Source of the DNA: Bradyrhizobium sp. CB82
GTDB taxonomy: Bacteria; Pseudomonadota; Alphaproteobacteria; Rhizobiales; Xanthobacteraceae
Direction: 5' to 3'
NCBI RefSeq assembly: GCF_029714405.1
Contig: NZ_CP121650.1
Coordinates: 6,577,001-6,641,000, forward strand
Length of the DNA: 64,000 nucleotides
Part shown: positions 49,146-57,750 of the stretch, piece after piece
How the letters are laid out: each line of letters starts with the position of its first letter
Position numbering within the stretch: position 1 is the first letter of the stretch
Notes under the pieces: model-generated
Told to the model about the DNA's origin: nothing
Database searches by the model: none
What the model saw: the letters and a program-made list of their open reading frames with translations, nothing else
Position numbers and translations under genes: made by a program

Positions 49146-49214
49146 TGCATGCGGCGCGCCAGTTTGCCCTACGACCACTGCGTCGATTCAGGGTTCAGGG
49201 AGACTCGGCGATAA

Positions 49215-49988
49215 CTATTCGAGGGGCATTTCCGGCAAGGTTACCAGCCTGACGCCGGCTTGTTCCAAGGCGTCTCGGACGGCACGTGCCGTAGTCACGC
49301 CTGTCGGCTCATCACCATGTACGCACAAAGTGTGAACCTTGCACGGAACCCTCTTCCCATGCCGAGACGTAATGAAATTGTTCATGACCATGTCGAGAAC
49401 CTGCTTCGCTGCAACAGCAGGATCCTTGATGACCGATCCTGGAATTTTGCGAGAAGTCAGGTTGCCGTCATCTTCGTACTGCCGATCGCAAAATCCTTCC
49501 AAGGCAACACGCAAGCCGAGATGTCTTCCGGCTTTCTCCATCTCTGAACCGGCCAATGCCACGTAAATGATACTGGGATCTGCCGTCTTGATCGCGCGCC
49601 CGATGGCCAATGCATAATCCGCGTCTTCGGCAGCCATGTTGTTGAGTGCGCCATGCGGCTTCAGATGAGTGACTTTGGCATCTGCGTAAGCGGCGATCGC
49701 CTGTAGAGCACCAATCTGGTACGCAATCATGTACTCGAGGTCCGCTGGTTTTGTATCGATCCGACGCCGACCAAAGCCCCACAAATCGTTGAAGCCAGGA
49801 TGAGCGCCTATGCTCACGCCTTGCCGTTTGGCTTCTGTCACAACTCGACGCATGGTGCTCGGGTCACCAGCATGAAAGCCGCAAGCGATGTTCGCAGAAC
49901 CGATTACCTTGAGGATACCAAAGTCATCACCGATGTCGTATGCGCCGAAGCCCTCTGCCATATCGGCATTTAGATTGATTCTGATCAT
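49215..49988 (-). CDS. pxpA: 5-oxoprolinase subunit A, LamB/YcsF family
   Basis: 257 residues from ATG 49988 with a CCGGAGG site: MIRINLNADMAEGFGAYDIGDDFGILKVIGSANIACGFHAGDPSTMRRVV, then VSIGAHPGFNDLWGFGRR and HLKPHGALNNMAAED. PxpA acts with PxpB and PxpC to hydrolyse 5-oxoproline with ATP. Partner genes are not in this neighbourhood, so this copy may serve an unlinked complex or another lactam. N-terminal and active-site motifs complete. Confidence 0.9.
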   Translation of the reverse strand: MIRINLNADMAEGFGAYDIGDDFGILKVIGSANIACGFHAGDPSTMRRVVTEAKRQGVSIGAHPGFNDLWGFGRRRIDTKPADLEYMIAYQIGALQAIAAYADAKVTHLKPHGALNNMAAEDADYALAIGRAIKTADPSIIYVALAGSEMEKAGRHLGLRVALEGFCDRQYEDDGNLTSRKIPGSVIKDPAVAAKQVLDMVMNNFITSRHGKRVPCKVHTLCVHGDEPTGVTTARAVRDALEQAGVRLVTLPEMPLE

Positions 49989-50338
49989 TATTTGTCGCCT
50001 CCGGAAAACGATCAATTAGTGCGATTCCAAAACAACGCTCTCTCGAGAGGGGATGCGTTGTCCCTACCTGTGGGTCGCGATAGCGAACTGGAGGTTCAAG
50101 GGAGTGCCCCGGCCTTGCCTTCAAGACAGGCGCCACGGGCCGTAGGTCGGCGGCCCGTGACTTCCCCTCTACCCCGATTGGCGGACCATCTCAAAGCCCA
50201 CTCGGACTTCGCATTTGGGCACAAATCCGGACTCATGCATCTGCGAAAGGCAAAGTGCGAAAATCGGCGAGCAAACGCATACCTCAACCCGTCCAACTCA
50301 ATGTAGGCTCATCACACTGCGGTTGTGGAGTTACGGAA

Positions 50339-50539
50339 ATGCCAATCAAACCGCCTCCTCCTGTCGCTTTATACGGGGACTTGGAGCGCGCTTGGCAAAT
50401 CGCGCGCACGTGGAAGCTCCTCGACCAGCTCCCTCCAGATGAGGCTGAAATCGTTGCCAGGGCGATAGCCCAGGGCATTGCGGAGGGTCGCACACACGGT
50501 TTGGAGTTAGCGAAGCTAGCAAACGCTAACGGCTATTGA
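50339..50539 (+). CDS. Small helical hypothetical protein
   Basis: 66 residues: MPIKPPPPVALYGDLERAWQIARTWKLLDQLPPDEAEIVARAIAQGIAEGRTHGLELAKLANANGY. Coherent amphipathic helices; a weak site upstream of ATG 50339. The preceding stretch 49989-50338 shows no gene. Function unknown. Confidence 0.5.
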   Translation: MPIKPPPPVALYGDLERAWQIARTWKLLDQLPPDEAEIVARAIAQGIAEGRTHGLELAKLANANGY

Positions 50540-50590
50540 TTTCGTGCAGCGGGAATGGACCCACCAAACACGAACTAAGGGCGGGCAACG

Positions 50591-50776
50591 ATTGAACAAA
50601 TTGAGACACTGATTATCGGCGGAGGCCAGGCGGGAATTGCGATGAGCGCCCAGCTCAGCAAGCGCGGCCGCGCGCATCTCGTGCTGGAACGGCAGCGCAT
50701 CGCAGAACGCTGGCGCTCGGAACGGTGGGACGGTTTGCGGTACGACAGTCATTTTTGGCTGCGCACAAGGGCTTAG
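50591..50776 (+). pseudogene. N-terminal stub of an FAD-dependent monooxygenase
   Basis: IEQIETLIIGGGQAGIAMSAQLSKRGRAHLVLERQRIAERWRSERWDGLRYDSHFWLRTRA then stop. The GGGQAG Rossmann motif and the RIAERWRSERWDGLR stretch are those of flavin monooxygenases (usually 400 or more residues). No standard start codon is seen at the right place and the protein ends about 140 bases before the IS91-type hairpin, so it was probably cut by insertion. Confidence 0.65.
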
Positions 50777-50913
50777 AACGACCGACGGTTCACAGTAGGC
50801 ATTGGTCACCGAGAGGGTTCGTCGATGTCTGACATGGGTCATGGGACTAAACCGCTCGCGCGGTAAGGCGCTGCGGCAAGCGGGGCGGCCAAGCCGATAG
50901 CGCCAAGGGGCGT

Positions 50914-50958
50914 CCTGTCTTGAGATTGAGGGGTTGCAACAACCTCACTCAAGACAGG
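50914..50958. repeat. Inverted repeat upstream of the IS91-type element
   Basis: CCTGTCTTGAG (50914-50924) is a perfect inverse of CTCAAGACAGG (50948-50958), with inner TGAGG/CCTCA also able to pair. It lies just ahead of the recombinase start at 50968. It may be an end structure of the element or a control hairpin for its first gene. Confidence 0.6.
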
Positions 50959-50967
50959 AGCATCCCC

Positions 50968-51843
50968 ATGACCGACGAGGCAGTGAGCCCATTGCGCCGG
51001 CGCATGATCGAAGACATGACGATCCGCAAGTTGGCCCCGAAGACCCAACATGACTACGTGCAAAGGGTCAAGAACTTCGCGGCGTTCCTCGGGCGCTCGC
51101 CCGATACGGCGAGCTTCGAGGACGTGCGCCGCTACCAGCTGCATCTGGCGGCGAGCGGTGTTGGCGCGCCGACCATCAACCAGACCGTCTCGACATTGCG
51201 GTTCTTCTTTAAGGTCACGCTCAGGCGCCACGAGATCGTCGAGCACACCCATGTCATCCACGAGCCGCGCAAGCTGCCGGTGGTGCTCAGCGTCGAGGAG
51301 GTGGCGCGCCTGCTCGATGCCGCACCGGGGCTGAAGTATAAGGCGGCGCTGAGCGTGGCCTATGGCGCCGGCCTGCGCGCCACCGAGGTGGTCTCGCTCA
51401 AGGTTTCCGACATCGACAGCAAACGCATGATCATTCGCGTCGAGCAGGGCAAGGGCGGCAAGGACCGTAACGTCATGCTCTCGCCCAGCCTGCTCGACCT
51501 GCTGCGCGCCTGGTGGAAGGCGGCGCGCCCGCAGGGCTGGCTGTTCCCGGGCCGCGACCCGGCCCAGCCGATGACCACGCGCCAGCTCAATCGTGCCTGT
51601 CACGCCGCGGTCCAGATGGCGGAGATCAAGAAGCGCGTCTCGCTGCATACCTTGCGGCACAGCTTCGCCACCCATCTGCTCGAGCAGAACATCGATGTCC
51701 GTGTGATCCAGGTCCTCCTCGGCCACGCCAAGCTCGACACCACGGCGCTCTATACCCGCGTCGCCACCAAGACGATCAGCGAGGTCATGAGCCCGTTGGA
51801 GCAGGTCGCGCTCAAGCTCAAGGAGATCCGGCCGCCCAACTGA
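50968..51843 (+). mobile_element. Tyrosine recombinase of an IS91-type element
   Basis: 291 residues from ATG 50968 (AGGAGC site): MTDEAVSPLRRRMIEDMTIRKLAPKTQHDYVQRVKNFAAFLG. The catalytic tyrosine-recombinase residues appear in AYGAGLRATEVVSLK (Arg), GKGGKDR (Lys), LHTLRHSFATHLLE (HxxR), LLGHAKLDTTALYTRV (His, Tyr). XerD-like genes of this kind directly precede IS91-type transposases in many alphaproteobacteria. Intact, only 9 bases before the transposase. Confidence 0.88.
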
Positions 51844-51852
51844 CGCGCGGCA

Positions 51853-52385
51853 ATGTCGCGCTCGGCGTTGGAGGTTGCGGATATCTTCCGCAGCCATGGT
51901 CCGGCGTGGCGCAAGGCCCATGCCGGTCACGTCAGCCTCGACCAGCTCAAGGTGATGTCGGCAATCGAGCGCTGCCGCACGGCAGCCCTCGGCGGCCATG
52001 TCGCGCGCTGCGCGGACTGCGCCTACACGACCATCGCCTACAACTCCTGCCGCAACCGGCACTGTCCGAAGTGCCAAGGCGCCGCCGCGAAGGAATGGCT
52101 TGCCGACCGCGAAGCCGACCTGTTGCCGGTACCGTACTATCATGTCGTGTTCACGCTGCCTGTGGCGATCGCCGACATCGCCTACCAGAACAAGGCCGCC
52201 CTCTACGATCTCCTGTTCAAGGTGTCGGCCGAGACCATGCTGACGATTGCCGCTGATCCGAAGCATCTTGGTGCCAGGATCGGCATCACCTCCGTGCTGC
52301 ACAGCTGGGGCTCGGCGCTCACCCATCACCCGCATGTGCACATGATCGTGCCGGGCGGCGGCATCGCACCCGACGGCCAGCGCAG
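51853..52385 (+). mobile_element. IS91-family transposase, C-terminally truncated
   Basis: From ATG 51853: MSRSALEVADIFRSHGPAWRKAHAGHVSLDQLKVMSAIERCRTAALGGHVARCADCAYTTIAYNSCRNRHCPKCQGAAAKEWLADREADLLPVPYYHVVFTLPVAIAD ... WGSALTHHPHVHMIVPGGGIAPDGQR. The zinc finger (CxxC...CxxxxCxxC) and the HUH-type HHPHVHMIVPGG site of rolling-circle transposases are present, but the sequence jumps near 52385 into an unrelated protein before the downstream catalytic tyrosines. Therefore inactive. Confidence 0.88.
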
Positions 52386-52550
52386 CGCCGGCGCGACCCT
52401 GCTTGCCAACGTCAATCCGACCTTCAACTGGGTGCGGCTGGCCCAGCGGGTCCCGGTCCGGATCGAACTCGTCCGCGACGATGAGCGCAACGAACTCGTC
52501 GCCGGGGCTACCGCTACGGTCGAGGTTCAGGGATCGGCGCCGAGCGGCGG
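52386..52550 (+). pseudogene. C-terminal fragment of an AaeA-like HlyD adaptor
   Basis: Fused in frame to the truncated transposase: GATLLANVNPTFNWVRLAQRVPVRIELVRDDERNELVAGATATVEVQG. The NVNPTFNWVRLAQRVPVRIEL stretch is typical of the barrel of AaeA/EmrA-type efflux adaptors. The ORF continues to 52644 in non-homologous sequence. Confidence 0.65.
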
Positions 52551-52685
52551 CGGCCGCGTGGCCCAAGACCGGCCAAGGGCATCGCAGCACCTGGCATGCC
52601 GGGCAATGCCAACCCTGTTCCGGTCCTCGCAGTCATGCGGCTGAAGCTTCACACGACAGCAGGTCGTTCTCATGAACGACGGTCT

Positions 52686-52850
52686 TCCCGAACGAGGATC
52701 ATACGGTGGTAGCAGCGCGTGTCGATGGCGAGTGGCTGATCCTTGACAATCGCACACTTACGTTGGTCCGCGACACCAACCTCACGCGGGCGGTGCCAGT
52801 GCTTGTCCTCGACCAGGTAGGTGTCTGGCGCTCTGTCTCACGAAGCCGGC
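52686..52850 (+). pseudogene. C-terminal fragment of a transglutaminase-like cysteine peptidase
   Basis: EDHTVVAARVDGEWLILDNRTLTLVRDTNLTRAVPVLVLDQ: the catalytic-His (HTVVA) and Asp (LDNR) segment of bacterial transglutaminase-like cysteine peptidases (BTLCP). The catalytic Cys half is missing. Confidence 0.5.
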
Positions 52851-52869
52851 AGCCTCGAATAGCGCGAGG

Positions 52870-52980
52870 ATGGACTTCATGGGCTTCCTAGCGGCATTTC
52901 TGGCCGTGGTGAGCACCGGTGTTTTCGCGGCCCATATCCTCGACGCGCTGCGCAGTGGCGCGATAGTCAGTGCTTCAGCC
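52870..52980 (+). other. Possible small membrane peptide start
   Basis: MDFMGFLAAFLAVVSTGVFAAHILDALRSG: one hydrophobic helix that looks natural, but the frame then runs on through unconvincing sequence to 53475 over the start of the next gene. The true end may be lost. The rest of 52892-53335 shows no gene. Confidence 0.25.
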
Positions 52981-53335
52981 CCTCAGTCCGACAATCGTTC
53001 GCAGGAGCGCCGAAACTGCCTGAAGATTGTATCAGGTCCCTTGGTGCTCATTACCGTCCTCACAAGCAGTTTCGATTGCATCGCAAGCCACTCTCCAGCG
53101 ACAATAAACCATAGGCCTTGCGGGGCTTCTTCGCCCGAGGGTGAGGGTCTAGGGACCCGAGCCGATCCGCCTTCCATGATTTGGCAGGGCTCCTTCCACA
53201 TCCGCAAGTTGGCAAAGTCGACTGTCCCCTCCAATTCTCCGAATGAGATGCGTGGCTGGTTCAGCATGCTGCTCAAGCCATGCGAAGTGCCGCCATCCGG
53301 CACAACGACACCGTTACCAACCAAAGGAGAGAACG

Positions 53336-53797
53336 ATGGCCGAGGTTCAGAAAATGCGGGGCGAAAAGATTTACGAGTGCGACTTCAACATCACCGGCAT
53401 GACCGACTACGGCGTGACGCTGGATGCACTCCTAAGCGGCAAGGAAAAGGTGCCCCTGCAGGGAGCACGAATTGATGTGGCTTTCGAGGGAGATATCAAA
53501 GGCCGCATCACGGGTAAAGTTCGTAGTGGTGTCGAATACCTCCAGCTGCGTGCCGATAGACGCACTGACCTCGACGGCAGAGCCACAATAGAAACTGAAG
53601 ACGGCCATCGCATCGCAATGCACATTGAGGGCGTCGCAACGCCGCGAACGAATGAACCGATGATGGACCTCATTGCCAACGTGCGTCTCACCACCGCAGC
53701 TCCGAAGTATGATTGGGTCAACACGAGGCAGATTTGGGGTCTCGCCACCGTAGACTTGGCGATGGCGAAGATACACGTCGAGTCGTTTATGCAGTGA
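53336..53797 (+). CDS. DUF3237-family protein
   Basis: 153 residues from ATG 53336 (AAAGGAGAG site): MAEVQKMRGEKIYECDFNITGMTDYGVTLDALLSGKEKVPLQGARIDVAFEGDIKGRITGKVRSGVEYLQLRADRRTDLDGRATIETEDGHRIAMHIEG. DUF3237 proteins are beta-barrels of unknown function; the full length is present. It stands alone among pseudogenes, so it is probably a surviving functional gene. Confidence 0.75.
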   Translation: MAEVQKMRGEKIYECDFNITGMTDYGVTLDALLSGKEKVPLQGARIDVAFEGDIKGRITGKVRSGVEYLQLRADRRTDLDGRATIETEDGHRIAMHIEGVATPRTNEPMMDLIANVRLTTAAPKYDWVNTRQIWGLATVDLAMAKIHVESFMQ

Positions 53798-53919
53798 CGA
53801 GGGGCATTCGCGACCGCGGTCGAGCCGGCAGCAAGTCCGGCCCTGTCAGCTGTGCCACCGAAAGCGGAAATAAATTCAAGCATTAGCGACGCAGCGATGG
53901 GCTATTGCGGCTTGATGGC

Positions 53920-54009
53920 GCCACCGTGGACATGGTTCAAGCTCCGACGCGGGAGCCTCGAATCACGCGCTACGAACTTAGCGATTATGAATGGACCGCC
54001 ATCAAACCG
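53920..54009 (+). pseudogene. N-terminal stub of an IS5-type transposase
   Basis: VDMVQAPTREPRITRYELSDYEWTAIKPMLL: the RYELSDYEWTAIKPML start is characteristic of IS5-group transposases. It breaks off inside the end of the MaoC remnant on the opposite strand. Only 30 residues are left. Confidence 0.55.
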
Positions 54010-54432
54010 ATGCTGCTCGTGATGGGAGTGACCTCGTAAACAGCCTGCCCATGTTGATTGTACATGGTCCATTTCATGACCACGGTGCCTTGGGGCTTGG
54101 TCTTCGAGGGCGTCAGGTCTTTGACCCCGCCCTCCATGCGTCAGACGTCGCCCGGGCGGACCGGGGCCATCCAACGCACCCACCGCCAAGACCAATGATG
54201 GGATGGGGACCGAACGGTCGCGTCTCAACGAGCAGCCGCATTGCAATTCTGGCTGTATGCCATCCCGATGCTGCAAGGCCTTTGAAAAGCGTCTCAGCGG
54301 TTCGTCCAGATGCATCGGCTGCGGGTCGAATTCCGCCGCAAAGCGTTTGATGTCTGGCGCGGTGATCTCGGCCTCATCAGTCTTGAATTTCATCCCTATG
54401 GTAAGGTCATCGAACCATTCAATCATTGGCAT
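53990..54432 (-). pseudogene. MaoC-like dehydratase, multiply frameshifted
   Basis: From ATG 54432 (GGGAG site): MPMIEWFDDLTIGMKFKTDEAEITAPDIKRFAAEFDPQPMHLDEPLRRFSKAL, the hot-dog-fold start with FDPQPMHLDE. Further on, in other frames, LRWMAPVRPGDV and TPSKTKPQGTVVMKWTMYNQHGQAVYEVTPI complete the family pattern. At least one frameshift and a stop intervene, and the end is cut by the IS5-type stub. MaoC proteins hydrate enoyl-CoA. Confidence 0.7.
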
Positions 54433-54514
54433 GAAACTCCCGGTTCGACGCGCAGAGACGGCAACAGGCCACCAACCCGGCAAAATCGTAGTTCGGCGTA
54501 GAAAATCGTGCAAA

Positions 54515-54547
54515 TGGCGGAGAGAGTGGTAGTCGAACCCACAGGTC
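54515..54547 (-). other. tRNA-Ser 3'-end fragment
   Basis: The minus strand reads CTGTGGGTTCGACTACCAC and CTCTCTCCGCCA: T-arm and acceptor end with CCA of a tRNA-Ser, with a degraded T-loop. The rest of the tRNA is missing. No gene is seen between 54548 and 55182. Confidence 0.55.
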
Positions 54548-55182
54548 ACGATCGTGGTGCTGAATTCCAATAGACAGCCGGCCGCCGTCACGCTCGGAGC
54601 GCGGACGCACTTGTCGCGATTCAATAGCTTAACGCAAGAAGCTGTTGCAGAAGGCCGAGCAGTTGGAAAGTTCGATTGCGATCGAAGCCTAGCTGACGAC
54701 GGCGTCCAGCCGCCCCGCGTGGATAACGCAAGGGGTATACTCGACGACGCCCATGCCTATCGCGTGTAGTCAGAAAGGCTGAAATAGACAACGCGGCGTA
54801 CTGTCCCATTGAGCACGCCTGGTTGTGATTCATGCCGATGCCGAGTTGAGTCACAGTCGGAATGCTTTGCTGGCGACGCGCAAACCGCCGCCGATCCATC
54901 GCTATCCACACACGATGCTCCGGCCTGATAGGTAATCGACATGCGCGCAAGGTTGCCGGGCGTATGGATCCCGCTGCCAGTAGCCGTTGTCCTTTTTGCT
55001 CGCGCTAATATCCTATTCTACGACGAGCACGTAATCGACGTGTACCATCGGACCTGCGCGCTGTATCGAATGGGTGAAGACACAGAAGCAAAGGAGAAGC
55101 CCGACCCCAAAAACGTCGCACGAGACCCATTCTGTTCTCGGCAATCTCTTCACGAAGGTCTTGGAAAATAAGGAATTTCCAA

Positions 55183-55220
55183 TGGTGGGCGCACCAGGGC
55201 TCGAACCTGGGACCCGCTGA
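55183..55220 (-). other. tRNA-Lys 3'-end fragment
   Basis: The minus strand reads ATCAGCGGGTCCCAGG, TTCGAGCCCTGG and TGCGCCCACCA: the 3' anticodon strand, variable region, T-arm and acceptor end of a tRNA-Lys-type gene. The sequence diverges from a tRNA immediately before the anticodon stem's 3' strand. Likely attachment-site footprint. Confidence 0.6.
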
Positions 55221-55384
55221 TAGCGACGGGTAGAGAACAGTCAATGACTTACTGGTCGCACCCCTGGGCTTATCCGACCGAAAATGGGCATTCGTCGCAC
55301 GATCATAGTCGTTGCGCTGCCTGATATCTGAACACGCGCTACTCTGACTTTACGGGGTCAATTGCGACTCAAGGCCATCGATCG

Positions 55385-55440
55385 ATAGGTTCAAATCCTG
55401 GATGGGATTTGAACCTATGACCTTCAGGTATGAGCCTGAC
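55385..55440 (-). other. fMet-like tRNA fragment with inverted T-arm copy
   Basis: The minus strand reads TCAGG-CTCATA-CCTGA (CAT anticodon arm, one loop base short), AAGGTC, and the T-arm ATAGGTTCAAATCC. Next to it, 55385-55398 repeats ATAGGTTCAAATCC in the opposite orientation to the copy at 55405-55418, giving a perfect 14-bp inverted repeat with a 6-base spacer. Acceptor stem and D-arm are missing. Confidence 0.55.
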
Positions 55441-55454
55441 GATTGCCGAAAGGG

Positions 55455-56129
55455 TTATTCAACACGCTGGCCCGCGCGCCAGCCCATCTCCCAGAAGTCT
55501 GCCTCGAGTCGGGTAGCTTCCTTGAAGATCGCAATCAGCTCTGCCTCGCGAGCCGGTGTGGCGTAAAGATCGGCGAGATGCTCCAGGTGCGCCCGCGCTT
55601 TCGCCGCGACCTCCTGGTACGGCACGCCGGCGTACTCGGCGATCCAAACGCGATAGGAGTTCGTCGCAGCGCCCGCATCGGGTCGCGAGGCGAGCCGCGT
55701 TGCGATCTCCGCGTACCCGATCACGCAGGGGGCAAGCGCCACCTTGAGTGCCAGCAGATCGCCGCGCATTCCTGCCTCGAGCACGTAGCGTGTATAGGCC
55801 AGCATCTCGACCGCCGGAGGGGTTTGTTCAAGGTCGCTCGGGGACAGACCCCAACCGGCACAGAGCTTCACATGCAGGTTCATCTCGACATCAAGGATGG
55901 CCGAGAGGCCGGCCGCTGCTTCACGCATGTCGGCAAGTTTGGGCGACTTGTAGACCGAGAGCGCGTAGGCGCGAGCAAACTCGATGAGGAACAGGTAGTC
56001 CTGAGCGAGGTAGTGCCGAAACGCCGCTTCGGGGAGCGAGCCGTCTGCCAATCCGTTCGTGAAGGGATGCTCGGTGTAGGCCCGCCACTCAGCGGATGCT
56101 TCTGTCTTTAGACGCTCGAAGAAACTCAC
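55455..56129 (-). CDS. tenA: TenA-family thiaminase II
   Basis: 224 residues, full length: MSFFERLKTEASAEWRAYTEHPFTNGLADGSLPEAAFRHYLAQDYLFLIEFARAYALSVYKS. Catalytic residues of the family are found at the expected places: D44 (AQDYLFL), Y112, C135 (LAPCVIGYAEI) and E214 (DFWEMGW). TenA hydrolyses thiamine breakdown products to salvage the aminopyrimidine moiety. The gene is isolated from other thiamine genes here. Confidence 0.93.
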   Translation of the reverse strand: MSFFERLKTEASAEWRAYTEHPFTNGLADGSLPEAAFRHYLAQDYLFLIEFARAYALSVYKSPKLADMREAAAGLSAILDVEMNLHVKLCAGWGLSPSDLEQTPPAVEMLAYTRYVLEAGMRGDLLALKVALAPCVIGYAEIATRLASRPDAGAATNSYRVWIAEYAGVPYQEVAAKARAHLEHLADLYATPAREAELIAIFKEATRLEADFWEMGWRAGQRVE

Positions 56130-56855
56130 GACCTTTTTCGCCTGACTTGCTTTTCCATGAACATCTCGGCTCGCTACCGATAGCGCATTGCGAACGGCGT
56201 GGACGCTGACCTTGACAGGCCGCCGCGATCAGCCGGTACGATGGCGTAGGGAATTCGCTTGCCGTCGTTCGCCGGGACTGCCGGGACTGATTGCGTTCTC
56301 ACATTATCACGAACAGAAGGCACATGCCCTAAGTCCAGGTTTCGATTGCAGACGAACCGCACCAGTTTCGCACCCGAAACAACCCGCACGAATCGCAGCG
56401 AACGTGGTCGAATTCCACGAAAAGCGCAGGAAAATCAACGAAGCTGAACGATATCCCGCCGCTCATAACGGTCTAGTTGCAGGTTCGAGTCCTGCCGCGA
56501 AATCAGGGCGGCGGTGTCAGGTTCTCAGCATCATCGAGCCGAGAACGCTGCACCAGGAAAACCCCACTTTTGTCACTTGCCCGCATACCTCGGGGGCGAG
56601 CAAACTAAGGCGCCACATCCGATCTGACTATGGTCTCCGCTTCTCGATCGTATTTACGGCGGTCTTGTCGCGTGAAACGGCAAGACCGGCGCTGCGTGCC
56701 TCTCAGCGAACGGTCCGCTAACGGTCGACCTTTTCGCCGGATCGCAACAGCTAACGACCGCTAACGCGCAATTTGCTGGCTTCTGCGCGAACGTGATCTG
56801 GAAACCGAGCCTCGGCACAGCCAACGGAATTGCACTCAAACCTAGGGAGCCCGAC
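56130..56855. other. 726-base gap holding a tRNA remnant only
   Basis: Apart from the tRNA-like fragment at 56455-56500, I see no gene or IS on either strand. The right edge is the upstream region of the secreted protein gene. Confidence 0.4.
56455..56500 (+). other. tRNA-Met-like 3'-half fragment
   Basis: Reads CGCCG-CTCATAA-CGGTC (anticodon CAT) followed by TAGTT and a perfect T-arm GCAGG-TTCGAGT-CCTGC at 56479-56495. The acceptor 3' strand does not follow and no D-arm precedes, so it is a broken tRNA gene. Confidence 0.5.
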
Positions 56856-57608
56856 ATGAACAATATTTGTACTCAGGCGCGCAGCGAAGTTACACGCAGT
56901 TTTATCTGCCTCTTGGCCTTCGGCACGCTGCTGGTCACTTCTGCAGCTTCCAGGGCGGAGCAGAGTCCATCGATTGCCGAACAGATCGCCAAGACCTACG
57001 GCCTCGATTCGTTCGGACAAATCGAGGCAATCCGCTACACCTGGAACGCGGAATTTCCGGGCGCCAATCTCTCTAACAAATGGGAATGGAGACCGAAGAC
57101 CGACATGGTCTCCTACGAGGGGAAAGATAGGGTAGGCAACCCGGTCAAGGCTACCTATCAGCGTTCGCAACTCTCCAGCCAAAGCGATGCCGTCAAGAAG
57201 GAGATCGATCCGGCATTCGCCAACGATCAGTACTGGTTGCTTCTTCCCTTCCACATCGTATGGGACGGCGCGGCTGTGACCGACGACGGCATGCAGAAAC
57301 TACCCCTCGGCGATGCTTCGGCTCAGCGCGTCGTGGCGAAATACCCGTCGGACGGCGGCTATCAACCCGGCGATACCTGGGACCTCTACGTCGGCGCCGA
57401 CAAGCGGATCGAGGAAATCGCCTACCATCGGGGTGCTGCCAACCCGCCCCACCTCGTGACAGCCAAATATACGGATTACAAGAAGGCTGGCCCGCTGCTG
57501 ATCTCGACGGATCATCCCGGCATGGTGGACGGAAAGTCGTTTCGGATTACCCTTACGGACGTGTCGGTTAAACTGACAGGATCCGACAACTGGATCGACG
57601 CCAAATGA
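56856..57608 (+). CDS. Secreted protein of unknown function
   Basis: 250 residues from ATG 56856. Signal peptide about residues 1-34 (RSFICLLAFGTLLVTSAASRAEQ). The mature part AKTYGLDSFGQIEAIRYTWNAEFPGANLSNKWEWRPKTDMVSYEGKDRVGNPVKATYQRSQ is an all-beta-looking exported protein seen with DoxX genes in some genomes; it is 142 bases before a DoxX gene. Function not known. Confidence 0.75.
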   Translation: MNNICTQARSEVTRSFICLLAFGTLLVTSAASRAEQSPSIAEQIAKTYGLDSFGQIEAIRYTWNAEFPGANLSNKWEWRPKTDMVSYEGKDRVGNPVKATYQRSQLSSQSDAVKKEIDPAFANDQYWLLLPFHIVWDGAAVTDDGMQKLPLGDASAQRVVAKYPSDGGYQPGDTWDLYVGADKRIEEIAYHRGAANPPHLVTAKYTDYKKAGPLLISTDHPGMVDGKSFRITLTDVSVKLTGSDNWIDAK

Positions 57609-57750
57609 GCTTCAACGCCTAATCGCGAAGCCGAGGCGCACCGCTCAGTCGCCCACGCGGCGGTGCGCCCGTCAGTTAACCGATACGCGGAGTAACGATT
57701 CAATCGACCCATACGTAAAAGTCACTGTCCAGGTCCCGGAGCACGCGCAT

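Noticed and set aside
50839..52590. 583-residue minus-strand frame across the IS91-type element
   Set aside because: Antisense shadow of the recombinase and transposase genes, which have clear catalytic motifs on the plus strand.
54941..55171. 76-residue plus-strand frame with a hydrophobic start
   Set aside because: No ribosome-binding site of note, no family resemblance, and it lies in the tRNA-fragment zone; not enough to call a gene.
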